A stretch of 64,000 nt of DNA from Pseudanabaena sp. SR411 (GTDB taxonomy: Bacteria > Cyanobacteriota > Cyanobacteriia > Pseudanabaenales > Pseudanabaenaceae): NCBI RefSeq assembly GCF_002251945.1, contig NZ_NDHW01000064.1, forward strand, positions 20,055-84,054, given 5' to 3'. Every line of letters begins with the position of its first letter. Position 1 is the stretch's first letter. A program made the translations under genes and the position numbers. Of this stretch, positions 55,586 to 64,000 are shown in pieces. The notes beneath the pieces are model-generated. The model was not told where the DNA came from. It ran no database searches and saw only the letters and a program-made list of their open reading frames with translations.

Positions 55586-55652
55586 CTATAGGCGGCGCGA
55601 ATCAACGCCTATAGTAAATCAACAAGACTGCGGCGCAGTCTTGTTGATTTAC
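55586..55652. repeat. Two hairpins beyond the aroK stop
   Basis: 55586-55614: CTATAGGCG / CGCCTATAG. 55614-55652: 18-bp perfect arms GTAAATCAACAAGACTGC, loop GGC, running into the aroK stop codon. Confidence 0.87.
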
Positions 55653-56188
55653 TTAAGACGATCAGGAATAATTCGAGCTTGGATCATCTCGAATAGGCGA
55701 TCGCTGACGGCTTCGGTGGTTTCATCCTCTGTGACCATGATCGAAATGTCGGCTTGAGCATAGCGATCGCGACGTTGGCTATAGATATCATTGAGGGTTT
55801 GTAATGGATCAGCAGTTTGTAAAAGAGGACGTTGCTCCGATGCTGTTTTGAGGCGATGGTATAAAGTCTCAACTGGGACATCAATCCAAATGACGATGCC
55901 ATCGTGTAAATGTGACCAATTGAGCGATCGCATGACGATTCCGCCGCCTGTCGCCACGACTAGACGGGTATAAGCCGAGACTTGTGAAAGGACCTGTTGT
56001 TCAAGATCACGAAATGTCTCTTCGCCATCCTTGGCAAAAATTTCAGGAATTGATTTCCCTGCACATTTCTCAATAAGTGGGTCGGTATCTAAAAAGTTGT
56101 AACCTAATTTTTGTGCTAAAAGCTTGCCGACGGTGCTTTTACCCGCACCCATCATTCCAATCAAAAATATATTCGTTCCGTTGAGCAT
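55649..56188 (-). CDS. aroK: Shikimate kinase
   Basis: A 179-residue kinase (ATG 56188; the frame opens 14 codons earlier) that phosphorylates shikimate with ATP in aromatic amino acid synthesis. It has P-loop GMMGAGKSTVG, shikimate-binding DTDPLIE, FRDLEQQ and ATGGGIVMR, and the lid RPLL. It is separate from the rest of the pathway. A hairpin overlaps the stop. Confidence 0.95.
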   Translation of the reverse strand: MLNGTNIFLIGMMGAGKSTVGKLLAQKLGYNFLDTDPLIEKCAGKSIPEIFAKDGEETFRDLEQQVLSQVSAYTRLVVATGGGIVMRSLNWSHLHDGIVIWIDVPVETLYHRLKTASEQRPLLQTADPLQTLNDIYSQRRDRYAQADISIMVTEDETTEAVSDRLFEMIQARIIPDRLK

Positions 56189-56404
56189 TTGCCTGTATTT
56201 AAAATTTATGATCACTGGTGATATTTTCATTACCAGTAATTGCGACTAGAGCAATGCTCTCACAACCTAGTCTGACTAGTAAAACAACCTTTAACCAAAA
56301 ATAAAATTTAACCTATGAATGTTAATTTTTTTGTGTATATTTCATGACTTATATGTGATAAGTTGGTTTTATCAACAAATTGATGTTGGGAGATAAAGGG
56401 GGCA

Positions 56405-57028
56405 ATGGGTTTAAGTAAACCGCAAATAATTGGATTGAGTGTCTTGGGCGCTATTCTTTTGGCTAGTGCCACATCTAAAAACTTTCTTACCATTCCGAAC
56501 ACTTCGTTTTCTCGCAATGATTCTAATTTTGTAGACAGAAATAATGCTCCAGATGCAAAGTTATTCATTGTCTCCTCCGAGAGTGACTCGCAAAAAGCGA
56601 TCAATGAAATTAATAGTTACCGAAAAGTAAATGGCAAGTCACCCATAAATTACAGCACTAAAGCCTATCAGCTTGCTATGGCAAGAGCTAAGGATATGAA
56701 TCAATATAACTACTTTGATTACACCAATCCTCAGACAAAGCTTTGTGCTGACACCATGAAATTAGAGTATGGATTCAAGCCACAAGAATATCTATCAGAG
56801 AGCCTTTATAGGTACGTCCCAAGAGGTGCAAATATTGGCATTGCAGAGTCCAAGACACTAAGTGATGCAACTCGTGAGTGGATTGACTATCAAAAAAATG
56901 ATGTTAATTCAAATTTTTTGTTTAACTATCATTTAGCAGGGGCGGTTGGCTGTGATGGCAATAAATGTGTATTTCTTGGTTTGAACGGAGAAGGATACGG
57001 CAAAGGCTGTGCCACTGCGAGAGGATAA
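56405..57028 (+). CDS. CAP/SCP-domain exported protein
   Basis: A 207-residue protein with an N-terminal hydrophobic segment (about 8-24), probably a signal peptide. The rest is a CAP (PR-1/SCP) domain: INEINSYRKVNGKSPINYST, AYQLAMARAKDMNQYNYFDY, and near the end FNYHLAGAVGCDGNKCVFL. Cysteines in the second half (TKLCADT, VGCDGNKC, GKGCA) suggest disulfides outside the cytoplasm. Function of bacterial CAP proteins is mostly unknown. The next gene starts 3 bp after its stop. Confidence 0.8.
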   Translation: MGLSKPQIIGLSVLGAILLASATSKNFLTIPNTSFSRNDSNFVDRNNAPDAKLFIVSSESDSQKAINEINSYRKVNGKSPINYSTKAYQLAMARAKDMNQYNYFDYTNPQTKLCADTMKLEYGFKPQEYLSESLYRYVPRGANIGIAESKTLSDATREWIDYQKNDVNSNFLFNYHLAGAVGCDGNKCVFLGLNGEGYGKGCATARG

Positions 57029-57030
57029 GT

Positions 57031-57396
57031 ATGCCGATAACATTGATTTTGGCGTTTCTGATGATAGTAGCTTTGTACTTTCTAACAAAGCCGAAACCAC
57101 AAAGCAAAATCCCCACTATTGAAGATATCAGACGCAAATATCCAAAGCGTAAATCTCAAGAACAACTTAGAAGAGAGGCTCAACAGTTTGAGGATAATCA
57201 GCACCGTGAGCAAATAGATAGAGAACAATTGGGTGAAGCATTAGCAAGAGAACAAGAATTATTTAGCTTAGTGCGCGACATAAAAACACGAGATAGACTA
57301 ATCAATGGTTTACGCAGAAAATATCCGCAACGCTCAAGGTTATGGTTAGCAGAAAAAGCGATCGCAGATGTTCAAAGAGATAGACGAACATATTAA
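57031..57396 (+). CDS. Small membrane-anchored hypothetical protein
   Basis: A 121-residue protein starting at ATG 57031, 3 bp after the CAP gene, so probably co-translated with it. One N-terminal helix (PITLILAFLMIVALYFL) precedes a highly charged, helical body with REQIDREQLGEALAREQELF. The pattern IRRKYPKR (about 34) returns as LRRKYPQR (about 92), perhaps an internal repeat. I do not recognise the family. Confidence 0.65.
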   Translation: MPITLILAFLMIVALYFLTKPKPQSKIPTIEDIRRKYPKRKSQEQLRREAQQFEDNQHREQIDREQLGEALAREQELFSLVRDIKTRDRLINGLRRKYPQRSRLWLAEKAIADVQRDRRTY

Positions 57397-57426
57397 AAGA
57401 TTGAGCGTAGAGAGTATAAGGTGGTA

Positions 57427-57564
57427 ATGGTGAATGTTACAGAATCATTGATAATCAACATTTTTGGTCTTTTTGATTGTTGTGTAACAACTTAGATGGT
57501 GAATGTTACAGAATCATTGATAATCAACATTTTTGGTCTTTTTGATTGTTGTGTAACAACTTAG
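57427..57564. repeat. Perfect 69-bp tandem duplication
   Basis: Two identical copies (57427-57495 and 57496-57564) start ATGGTGAATGTTACAGAATC. Inside each unit AATGTTACA and TTGTGTAACAA are partial inverted repeats, and ATTGATAATCAACAT another. There is no ORF. The following 275 bp up to 57840 hold no gene that I can support. Confidence 0.9.
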
Positions 57565-57839
57565 GGTGCAGTTTTTTAAAGAGTTGGCTAGGCTGGGCTA
57601 CATGCTTGAAAATGGCAAGTAGTTAATACCTTCAACAATGAATAAAAATATTAATCCCAAAAATCTGATAGCTAATACTAGCTAAGTGATAAGAGTTTTC
57701 AGCCAGACAAAGTTGAGAATTGCCACTTCTGATTTTTCTGTCGGAGATTGCTATAAAATTTTTATTGCTATCTTGACACTTAATGGTAAAACCGTAAGTC
57801 AAGGATATTTAAGATTAAATTTTCAAAAGTACGTTGTGA

Positions 57840-59417
57840 ATGCTGAACTATCGCACAGTCTTGTCTTATAAAAGTTTGCCCAAAAAATGGATGTTAGGTT
57901 TGGGGATTGTCAGTGTTGCCGCGATCGTCAATACCTTATTTTCGCTTGAGCATGACTGGCATTTACTGAGCATAAGCACGCTGATGATTGGCGGCACACT
58001 TTTGTTTGTGAATGTGCGAAAGACTTTTGCCTCAGTAATCGATCAACCCACGGTAATCGATCGCAGTTATCTATTTAAAGAATTACAGCAAGCGCAAAAG
58101 GCGATCGTCAAAATTGCCGATCTAGGTAAGCGTGATACTTTAGACGCGCAAGCTCAGCAAATCACCAACAATCTTCAAAAAAATCATTTTCAGATCGTCG
58201 TTTTTGGTACAGGCTCCGCAGGCAAAACTTCGGTAATTAATGCTTTATTGGGACGTAAGGCAGGCAAGACGGGGGCAGCAATTGGCACAACGATCGCTCG
58301 TCAAGAATACGCTTATCAAGGGATCGACTTTTCACCCGTTGGCATAACGCCAATTCAAAGTGAAAACAAAGTTAAGCGCCAGATTTCTTTACTTGATACA
58401 TCGGGGACGCAAGAAATGGGAGCGATGGGGCAGCAGAGGGAAATCGAATCTCTGCAAGTCGCCCATAGCGCAGATCTGATGATTTTTGTAACGGCAGGAG
58501 ATTTAACCAACAGCGAGTATGGCGAACTCGAACGCCTTGCTGGTTTAGGAAAGCGTGTAATTCTTGTTTTTAATAAGACGGATTTGTATTTGCCAAGCGA
58601 TCGCGAAAATGTATTAGCTAAGCTCAAAGAACGTACTCAGCATTTCTTAGCTTCCACTGATATTGTGGCGATCGCCGCTCAGCCGAGTCCGATCAAAGTG
58701 CGTCAATATGCCAATGCTGAAGATTCCGTCCATAGTGACGCAATCCAAGAATGGTGGGAAGATCTACCGCCAGATGTGACTGCTTTAAAAGAACGCATTG
58801 AGACAATTCTTTCTAATGAATGGGAAGATTTGCTAATTCACAATACCCATCTGCAAATCAAGAATTTGCTACAGGAAATCAATGGCACAATCAATCATCA
58901 ACGCCGCCAAGATGCCGCCACAATCATTAATCGTTATCAATTAATCGCCGCTACGACAGTTTTTGCAAACCCTATCCCTGCGATCGATTTGTTGGCTGGA
59001 GCGGCGATCAATACCCAAATGTTGATCGATCTCGGCAAAATTTATGATCGTCCCCTCAATTTCAAACAGGCGCAACAATTTGCGATGATCATTGCCCAGC
59101 AATTATTACAACTTGGTTGCATCGAAATTGCCAGCTCCGCGATCGCCTCTTGCTTTAAGGTGAATGCGCTTACCTATGCGATCGGCGGCTCGATGCAAGC
59201 TGTTACGGCTGCTTATCTAACTCACATTGGCGGCATGAGTTTTGTGGAATATCTAGAGCAGCAACCTGAAACGCAATCTGCTCCTGCAATGACTAATGCA
59301 CTGCAACAAATATGTCAAAAAACCTTTAACGCCCTACAAGGCGATCGCTTCTTTATCGACTTTGTAACCAGTATTTCCAGTCGCGTCGCTAGCAACTACG
59401 GCGCTTTGCGATCATAA
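57840..59417 (+). CDS. Membrane-associated GTPase with DUF697-type C-terminus
   Basis: A 525-residue protein. Two N-terminal hydrophobic segments (about 16-32 and 40-56) are followed by an Era-like/dynamin-like GTPase domain (about 115-320): P-loop FGTGSAGKTSVIN, G3 LLDTSGTQEMG, G4 VFNKTDL. The C-terminal part (about 370-470) has alternating hydrophobic segments resembling DUF697 (AATTVFANPIPAIDLLAGAA). Such proteins occur in most cyanobacteria, function unclear, perhaps membrane remodelling or stress response. The stop lies within a hairpin. Confidence 0.87.
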   Translation: MLNYRTVLSYKSLPKKWMLGLGIVSVAAIVNTLFSLEHDWHLLSISTLMIGGTLLFVNVRKTFASVIDQPTVIDRSYLFKELQQAQKAIVKIADLGKRDTLDAQAQQITNNLQKNHFQIVVFGTGSAGKTSVINALLGRKAGKTGAAIGTTIARQEYAYQGIDFSPVGITPIQSENKVKRQISLLDTSGTQEMGAMGQQREIESLQVAHSADLMIFVTAGDLTNSEYGELERLAGLGKRVILVFNKTDLYLPSDRENVLAKLKERTQHFLASTDIVAIAAQPSPIKVRQYANAEDSVHSDAIQEWWEDLPPDVTALKERIETILSNEWEDLLIHNTHLQIKNLLQEINGTINHQRRQDAATIINRYQLIAATTVFANPIPAIDLLAGAAINTQMLIDLGKIYDRPLNFKQAQQFAMIIAQQLLQLGCIEIASSAIASCFKVNALTYAIGGSMQAVTAAYLTHIGGMSFVEYLEQQPETQSAPAMTNALQQICQKTFNALQGDRFFIDFVTSISSRVASNYGALRS

Positions 59418-59508
59418 AAAAGAGATTGTGCTTTGCACAATCTCTTTTTTATGATCGCAAGAAAATCTTTAAAAGTGTTGCTAAGCAACACTTTTAAAGA
59501 TTTTCTTG
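59408..59508. repeat. Two abutting hairpins after the GTPase gene
   Basis: 59408-59458: 24-bp perfect arms GCGATCATAAAAAAGAGATT.. (loop TTT) that include the last codons and stop of the GTPase gene. 59458-59508: 24-bp perfect arms CAAGAAAATCTTTAAAAGTG.. (loop TAA), followed by GGGCGCAAAGCGCT. The second is the same family as 2734. Confidence 0.9.
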
Positions 59509-59536
59509 ATTTAGGTTTGGGCGCAAAGCGCTGTAA

Positions 59537-59677
59537 TTACAAGTCGCCACTGTTAGCAGATAACAAAAAGATGATGACGGGGCCAGAAACGACAATCAGC
59601 GCTAAACAAGTCAATTGAAAAATTAGCTGAAAATTAATACTGGAGAATGCGGAAAATACAGGGTTTAGGAAGTCCAT
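59537..59677 (-). CDS. psb30: Photosystem II protein Psb30 (Ycf12)
   Basis: A 46-residue single-helix protein, too short for usual ORF cut-offs. The minus strand reads MDFLNPVFSAF then NFQLIFQLTCLALIVVSGPV and IIFLLSANSGDL. The QL-x-x-LALIVVSGP-x-IIFLL core and short polar tail fit Psb30/Ycf12, a peripheral PSII subunit near cytochrome b559 that stabilises the complex. ATG 59677 and TAA 59537-59539 define it. It sits alone between two hairpin groups. Confidence 0.85.
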   Translation of the reverse strand: MDFLNPVFSAFSSINFQLIFQLTCLALIVVSGPVIIFLLSANSGDL

Positions 59678-59759
59678 AGCGGTTTTCTTAAATATGATTA
59701 ATAAATCAAACAAAATTCTAGAGATATTCTAGCAAGCATCGCTACTCAAAAAATCTTTA

Positions 59760-59814
59760 AAACCCAGAAAATTAAAGAGGGGCGCTTTGCGCCCCTCTTT
59801 AATTTTCTGGGTTT
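59760..59814. repeat. Hairpin between psb30 and the TPR gene
   Basis: 26-bp perfect arms AAACCCAGAAAATTAAAGAG.. with a TTT loop, in the divergent gap. Promoters for both genes must lie beside it. Confidence 0.9.
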
Positions 59815-59900
59815 CGTAAAAACCTAAAATCGGTTTTGATAAAGAAGCGCTATCATTTGAAATATATTCAAAACATTCAGAATTGGTAAGAGTTATACCT

Positions 59901-60794
59901 GTGCGTCATCGAATTTGGTTGTTGGCAATACTTGCTTCAGTTAGCGTTGGAGCCTCTCCACTACGCGCTCAAGCTCTTCTGCCCCACACAACAAGGATTA
60001 ATTTTGGAAACTTAGAAGAGCAAGCGCTCAACTTGGCAAGGGAAGCCGCTCAACTTGCTCAATTTGAGCAGTACGATTTAGCATTACCTCGCGCTCGTTT
60101 AGCCGCACAACTAGCGCCCAAAGCATTTCAAACTCAAGGTATTCTCGGCAGTATCTATCTCCGTAAAGAGCAATATGCTGAAGCCATTACGGCTTTGAAA
60201 TTGGCTCTTAATCTCAAAAAAGATGAGCCGACGATTTTATTCAGTTTGGGGGCAGCCTATCTCCGCAATAAAAATTATCCTGAAGCAATTAGTAACCTCA
60301 AGCAAGGTTTAACCCTTGAGCCAAAAGCTGCGACAGCAATGTTTGACCTAGGCAATGCTTACTTTCTGACCAAACGTTATGACGAAGCAGTGACTATTTA
60401 CAACGATGTCCTCGTAATCGACAACAAGTTTTGGGCAGCAACTAATAACATCGGTCTAGTTGAGTATGAGCGTGGCAATGTCGATCAGGCGATCGCTAAA
60501 TGGCAAAACTCACTCAAGCAAGCTGAAAAAGTCGAATTTCTCGCGGCTGAGCCAACCCTTGCCCTTGCCACAGCTTTTTATCGTAAAGGCGATCGCACTA
60601 AAGCTGTTGAGCTAGCAGTTGAAGCGATGAAAATCGATCCACGCTACGGCAAAATCCCCTATCTTGTTGAAAATCTCTGGGGCGATCGGCTTATTGCTGA
60701 TGTGCAAATCGTCTTGTCGCAACCGCAAGTTAAGCAAATTTTAGCTGAGAGCGATCTCTCTACTCGCCAAGTACCTAAAATTCGCCGTAATTAA
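59901..60794 (+). CDS. Exported TPR-repeat protein
   Basis: A 297-residue protein counted from the GTG at 59901 (a TTG at 59883 would add six residues). A signal peptide (about 4-22, ending SPLRAQA) is followed by at least five TPR units (about 40-245), for example AFQTQGILGSIYLRKEQYAE and TILFSLGAAYLRNKNYPEAI. It should be a scaffold in the periplasm or thylakoid lumen. No partner is evident. The stop is part of the following hairpin. Confidence 0.82.
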   Translation: MRHRIWLLAILASVSVGASPLRAQALLPHTTRINFGNLEEQALNLAREAAQLAQFEQYDLALPRARLAAQLAPKAFQTQGILGSIYLRKEQYAEAITALKLALNLKKDEPTILFSLGAAYLRNKNYPEAISNLKQGLTLEPKAATAMFDLGNAYFLTKRYDEAVTIYNDVLVIDNKFWAATNNIGLVEYERGNVDQAIAKWQNSLKQAEKVEFLAAEPTLALATAFYRKGDRTKAVELAVEAMKIDPRYGKIPYLVENLWGDRLIADVQIVLSQPQVKQILAESDLSTRQVPKIRRN

Positions 60795-60984
60795 CCCAAT
60801 AAAAAGCGCACTATTATGCGCTTTTTATTGGGTTAATTACGAGGTAATACCAATTCACAAAAAGTGTCGTCACACTTTTGTGAGTTGGTATTACCCTAAT
60901 TATTTACTCCCTTCCCAATCAAGAAATAGGCATATAAAACCAAGAAATAGTGGTGCGGGGCAAAGCCCCGCACCACTATTTCTT
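60787..60984. repeat. Three hairpins between the TPR gene and acnB
   Basis: 60787-60840: 24-bp perfect arms GTAATTAACCCAATAAAAAG.., loop CTATTA, including the TPR stop. 60843-60895: TACCAATTCACAAAAAGTG family, imperfect. 60942-60984: 20-bp perfect arms AAGAAATAGTGGTGCGGGGC, loop AAA, inside outer TTACTCCCTTCC / GGAAGGGAGTA repeats. Confidence 0.88.
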
Positions 60985-61016
60985 AGTTAGGAAGGGAGTA
61001 TCCGCAAATCAACCAG

Positions 61017-63617
61017 CTACTTCGCAGCCACAGGCATACCCAAAATATCCTCAATACGAGGCATCTGGCTTAAGGGAATCACCCGACCTTGATCTTCAAA
61101 GTTAGCGATCTGGTCAAAGTTGAGATAGCGATAGAGCGAACTTGCAAAAGGATCGATCTTCTTAGTGACGATCGCTTGATACTCTTCCACCGTAGGAATC
61201 TTACCCAGCAACGCACAAACCGCCGCTAATTCCGCCGATCCAAGATACACCTGTGCATCCTTACCCATACGATTATTGAAGTTGCGCGTAGATGTCGAGA
61301 ACACCGTCGCGCCATCGGCTACCCTTGCTTGATTACCCATGCAGAGAGAGCATCCGGGAACTTCGGTTCTGGCTCCTGCTACTCCGAAAGTGCTGTAAAT
61401 TCCTTCTTCTTTGAGTTGGAACTCATCCATGCGCGTTGGAGGAGCAATCCAGAGACGGGTTTTAACAGGAGGCTCTTTTTCGAGAACCTTAGCGGCAGCG
61501 CGATAATGTCCAATGTTGGTCATGCAAGAACCGATGAATACTTCATCCACGCGATCGCCTGCCACTTCTGAGAGCAACTTCACATTGTCAGGATCGTTAG
61601 GTGCAGCGACAATTGGTTCCTTAATTTCATTGAGGTCAATCTCGATAATTTCCGCATATTCAGCATCAGGATCAGCTTCCATGAGAACGGGATTAGCCAA
61701 CCACTCTTCCATTTTGGCAATGCGGCGAGTCAAGGTTTTCGCATCGTTATAACCACGAGCGATCATGTTCTTCATTAAGGCGATGTTCGATCGCAAATAT
61801 TCCGAAACCGTTTCGATGCTGAGTTTAATCGTGCTACCTGAGCAAGAACGCTCGGCAGTCGCATCGGTTAATTCAAAGGCTTGCTCTACTTTGAGATCAG
61901 GCAAACCTTCAATTTCCATGATTCGACCCGCAAAGACATTCTTTTTGTTTTTCTTTTCAACGGTCAACAAACCTCTTTGGATCGCGATATAGGGAATCGC
62001 ATTGACGACATCGCGTAGGGTTACGCCAGATTGTAATTCACCTGTGAAGCGCACTAGCACTGACTCAGGCATATCGAGGGGCATAATCCCAAGAGCCGCA
62101 GCGAAAGCAACTAATCCTGAACCTGCGGGGAAAGAAATACCTAGGGGGAAACGAGTATGGGAATCACCACCAGTGCCAACGGTATCGGGTAGTAGCATCC
62201 GATTTAGCCAAGAGTGAATAATACCGTCATTGGGACGCAGAGCCACACCGCCACGATTAGAGAAGAAATCAGGAAGTTCTTTATGAGTCTTGATGTCGGT
62301 GGGCTTAGGATAAGCGGCGGTGTGACAGAAGCTTTGAATTACTAAGTCAGCGCTAAATCCTAGGCAGGCAAGCTCTTGCAACTCATCACGGGTCATGGGG
62401 CCAGTTGTATCTTGAGAACCAACCGTAGTCATTAGCGGTTCGCAGGAAGTATAGGGTCGCACACCAACTACGCCACAGGCTTTACCAACCATTTTTTGAG
62501 CAAGGGTATAGCCTTTACCAGTATCCGCAGGAGTAGAAGGAAGGATAAACACATCGCTGGCGGGAAGCCCGATTGCATGGCGAGTTTTTGCCGTCAAACT
62601 GCGTCCAATGAGAAGAGGAATCCGTCCACCCGCACGAACCTCATCCGCGATCGTGTCAGGGGTAAGGCTGAAAGTAGAAAGAGTTTCTCCTGCGGCATTA
62701 GTAACCTTACCTTCGTATGTGTGAATTGTAATTACTTCACCCATTTCCAATTTTGAGACATCGCACTGAATTGGCAATGCACCTGCATCTTCAGCCGTGT
62801 TAAAGAAAATTGGGGCGATCGTGCTACCGAGAATCACACCACCTGATCGCTTGTTGGGAATAAACGGAATATCGTTGCCAATGTGCCATAGTACTGAGTT
62901 AATCGCTGATTTGCGTGAGGAACCTGTTCCGACGACATCACCAACAAAGGCTACGGGATGACCTTTTTGCTTGAGTTCTGCAATCTTTTGCAAACCTTCA
63001 GGCATCATTGATTCCAACATGCTCAAGGCATGGAGGGGAATGTCAGGACGGGAGAAGGCTTGAGAAGCGGGTGAGAAGTCATCGGTATTGATTTCACCTG
63101 TGACTTTAAAGACGGTCACGGTCACAGTTTCAGGCAACACAGGACGATTGGTAAACCATTCTGCTGCGGCCCATGACTCGATCACTGATCGCGCTCTAGC
63201 ATTGGACTTGGATAATTCTAAAACTTGGTTAAATGCGTCAAATACCAATAGGGTTTTCTTCAAGGCTGTGGCGGCGAGATCACCCAGTTGGTCATTGGTC
63301 AGCAAATCAATCAAGGTCTGCACGTTATAGCCACCCACCATCGTGCCGAGCAATTCTACTGCATATGAGGGTGAAACTAGAGGCGAGGTATGTTCACCTT
63401 TAGCGATCGCCGTTAGCCATCCTGCTTTGACATAGGCGGCTTGATCGACACCAGGGGGAATGCGATCGCGCAGTAGCGACAATAAAAATTCCTCTTCGCC
63501 TGCGGGGGGATTTTGCAATAAATCACAAAGCGCCGAGGTTTGCTGAGCATTCAAGGGCAAAGGCGGAATCCCTTGCTGAGCGCGTTCGGCAACATGATCA
63601 CGGTAGGCTGATAACAT
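61017..63617 (-). CDS. acnB: Aconitate hydratase B
   Basis: An 866-residue AcnB, isomerising citrate and isocitrate with a 4Fe-4S cluster. The N-terminal HEAT-like and swivel domains come first, as is typical for Acn[21 protein letters not shown], then [20 protein letters not shown]. Cluster ligands are in [13 protein letters not shown] (one Cys) and GCSLCMGNQ (two Cys), near residues 700-765. [20 protein letters not shown] is the substrate region. It feeds the cyanobacterial branched TCA cycle and 2-oxoglutarate supply. Confidence 0.96.
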   Translation of the reverse strand: MLSAYRDHVAERAQQGIPPLPLNAQQTSALCDLLQNPPAGEEEFLLSLLRDRIPPGVDQAAYVKAGWLTAIAKGEHTSPLVSPSYAVELLGTMVGGYNVQTLIDLLTNDQLGDLAATALKKTLLVFDAFNQVLELSKSNARARSVIESWAAAEWFTNRPVLPETVTVTVFKVTGEINTDDFSPASQAFSRPDIPLHALSMLESMMPEGLQKIAELKQKGHPVAFVGDVVGTGSSRKSAINSVLWHIGNDIPFIPNKRSGGVILGSTIAPIFFNTAEDAGALPIQCDVSKLEMGEVITIHTYEGKVTNAAGETLSTFSLTPDTIADEVRAGGRIPLLIGRSLTAKTRHAIGLPASDVFILPSTPADTGKGYTLAQKMVGKACGVVGVRPYTSCEPLMTTVGSQDTTGPMTRDELQELACLGFSADLVIQSFCHTAAYPKPTDIKTHKELPDFFSNRGGVALRPNDGIIHSWLNRMLLPDTVGTGGDSHTRFPLGISFPAGSGLVAFAAALGIMPLDMPESVLVRFTGELQSGVTLRDVVNAIPYIAIQRGLLTVEKKNKKNVFAGRIMEIEGLPDLKVEQAFELTDATAERSCSGSTIKLSIETVSEYLRSNIALMKNMIARGYNDAKTLTRRIAKMEEWLANPVLMEADPDAEYAEIIEIDLNEIKEPIVAAPNDPDNVKLLSEVAGDRVDEVFIGSCMTNIGHYRAAAKVLEKEPPVKTRLWIAPPTRMDEFQLKEEGIYSTFGVAGARTEVPGCSLCMGNQARVADGATVFSTSTRNFNNRMGKDAQVYLGSAELAAVCALLGKIPTVEEYQAIVTKKIDPFASSLYRYLNFDQIANFEDQGRVIPLSQMPRIEDILGMPVAAK

Positions 63618-63665
63618 ACGTTGTTATTTTTAATTCTTTACGAAAACTTAACTTAATTATCGATC

Positions 63666-63815
63666 CTAATCAACTTTAGGACGCAAATTATGTTTGAGAC
63701 GATATATTTTCAATAATGCGAGTAGCCAAATCAGAGTAAAGTTAAGATCTCCAACTTTTTCTTGAAAGGCATAAGTTCTCTTTAATAAGAACATAAAAAG
63801 CTGGAGTCTAATCAT
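63666..63815 (-). CDS. Possible 49-residue ORF upstream of acnB
   Basis: The minus strand reads MIRLQLFMFLLKRTYAFQEK then VGDLNFTLIWLLALLKIYRL and a basic end. It is open and hydrophobic, but I know no match. It may be chance or a fragment linked to the adjacent transposase. The rest of 63618-63877 shows nothing else. Confidence 0.25.
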   Translation of the reverse strand: MIRLQLFMFLLKRTYAFQEKVGDLNFTLIWLLALLKIYRLKHNLRPKVD

Positions 63816-63877
63816 TTTACAGTTTTCTTCTAATACCCTAATTAATCTATCACCTAGAAGGTATTTGTAAAAAAAGA

Positions 63878-64000
63878 TTAAGCAGAAAGCCTCTTGAGCA
63901 TGAGAGGAATCATGGCAGAATGAACAACAGCCTCACTTACTTCAGGAAGACGTTCATAGTCTTTACTCAATCTTCGCTGCTTACCAAGCCAAGCAAAAGT
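63878..64000 (-). mobile_element. C-terminal end of an IS5-type transposase, cut by the window edge
   Basis: The minus strand reads TFAWLGKQRRLSKDYERLPE then VSEAVVHSAMIPLMLKRLSA and stop. The FxWLxxxRRLxKDYE motif is the C-terminal Y-(2)-R-(3)-E-like signature of IS5-family DDE transposases. The gene continues beyond 64000, so completeness cannot be judged. Confidence 0.85.

Noticed and set aside
57427..57564. CRISPR array
   Set aside because: There are only two units, they abut without spacers, and there are no cas genes. It is a tandem duplication.
1..64000. tRNA or rRNA genes
   Set aside because: I looked in the gaps for TPsiC-type GGTTCGAATCC patterns and cloverleaf stems and found none. 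A tRNA scan would be needed to exclude one.

Overview
The window is chromosomal DNA from a cyanobacterium. Evidence: very many copies of the HIP1 octamer GCGATCGC, a Photosystem II subunit gene (psb30/ycf12), a Photosystem I assembly factor (Ycf37), a CRR7-like NDH-1 factor, a cyanobacterial-type Kdp cluster with a short KdpD, a CnfR/PatB-type regulator and several cyanobacterial signalling proteins. A filamentous non-heterocystous lineage such as Pseudanabaena is my guess from general resemblance, not something the sequence proves.

Layout. 0-3 kb: 3' end of a kdp potassium-ATPase operon (kdpF, kdpC, a PD-(D/E)XK-like gene, sensor-only kdpD). 3-8 kb: ycf37, mnmA, an OFA-type MFS carrier, a broken higB with intact higA, crr7-like, scpB. 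8-11.5 kb: a defence-like block with a restriction endonuclease candidate convergent with a C5 cytosine methyltransferase, then a two-gene pair of a small DNA-binding-like protein and a nucleotidyltransferase. 11.6-20.6 kb: pyrC, a lipoprotein, phzF, two hybrid sensor kinases, a GT2 glycosyltransferase and mltA. 20.6-23.7 kb: a HIP1-free island with a scrambled transposase remnant, a YaaC-like gene and a DUF433/DUF5615 toxin-antitoxin pair in which each gene carries one single-base frameshift. 23.7-29.3 kb: dnaG, a cysK 3' remnant, and a sulfate-uptake operon (sbpA-cysT-cysW-NIL protein). 30.2-31.9 kb: a ferredoxin-HTH regulator of the CnfR/PatB family. 32.6-38.4 kb: a ferric-siderophore ABC operon and an ABC exporter. 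38.5-47 kb: two tandem FecR-CHASE2 cassettes with opposite predicted c-di-GMP outputs, plus a Ser/Thr kinase with WD40 repeats. 47-64 kb: LivM-like permease, grxC, a gyrA/parC-type gene, a methyltransferase, a GAF-GAF-PAS nucleotide cyclase, aroK, a CAP-domain protein, a dynamin-like GTPase, psb30, a TPR protein, acnB and the end of an IS5-type transposase.

The most striking non-gene structure is a set of about 40 intergenic hairpins. Most have long perfect or nearly perfect arms (12-27 bp) with 3-base loops, and they sit after or between most genes. Arm sequences differ between copies yet stay complementary within each copy. They fall into families with constant flanks, some overlap stop codons, and two place the same leader in front of unrelated genes (phzF and the GT2 gene). 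I found no tRNA, rRNA or CRISPR array by eye. All functional calls come from reading motifs, not from database searches.
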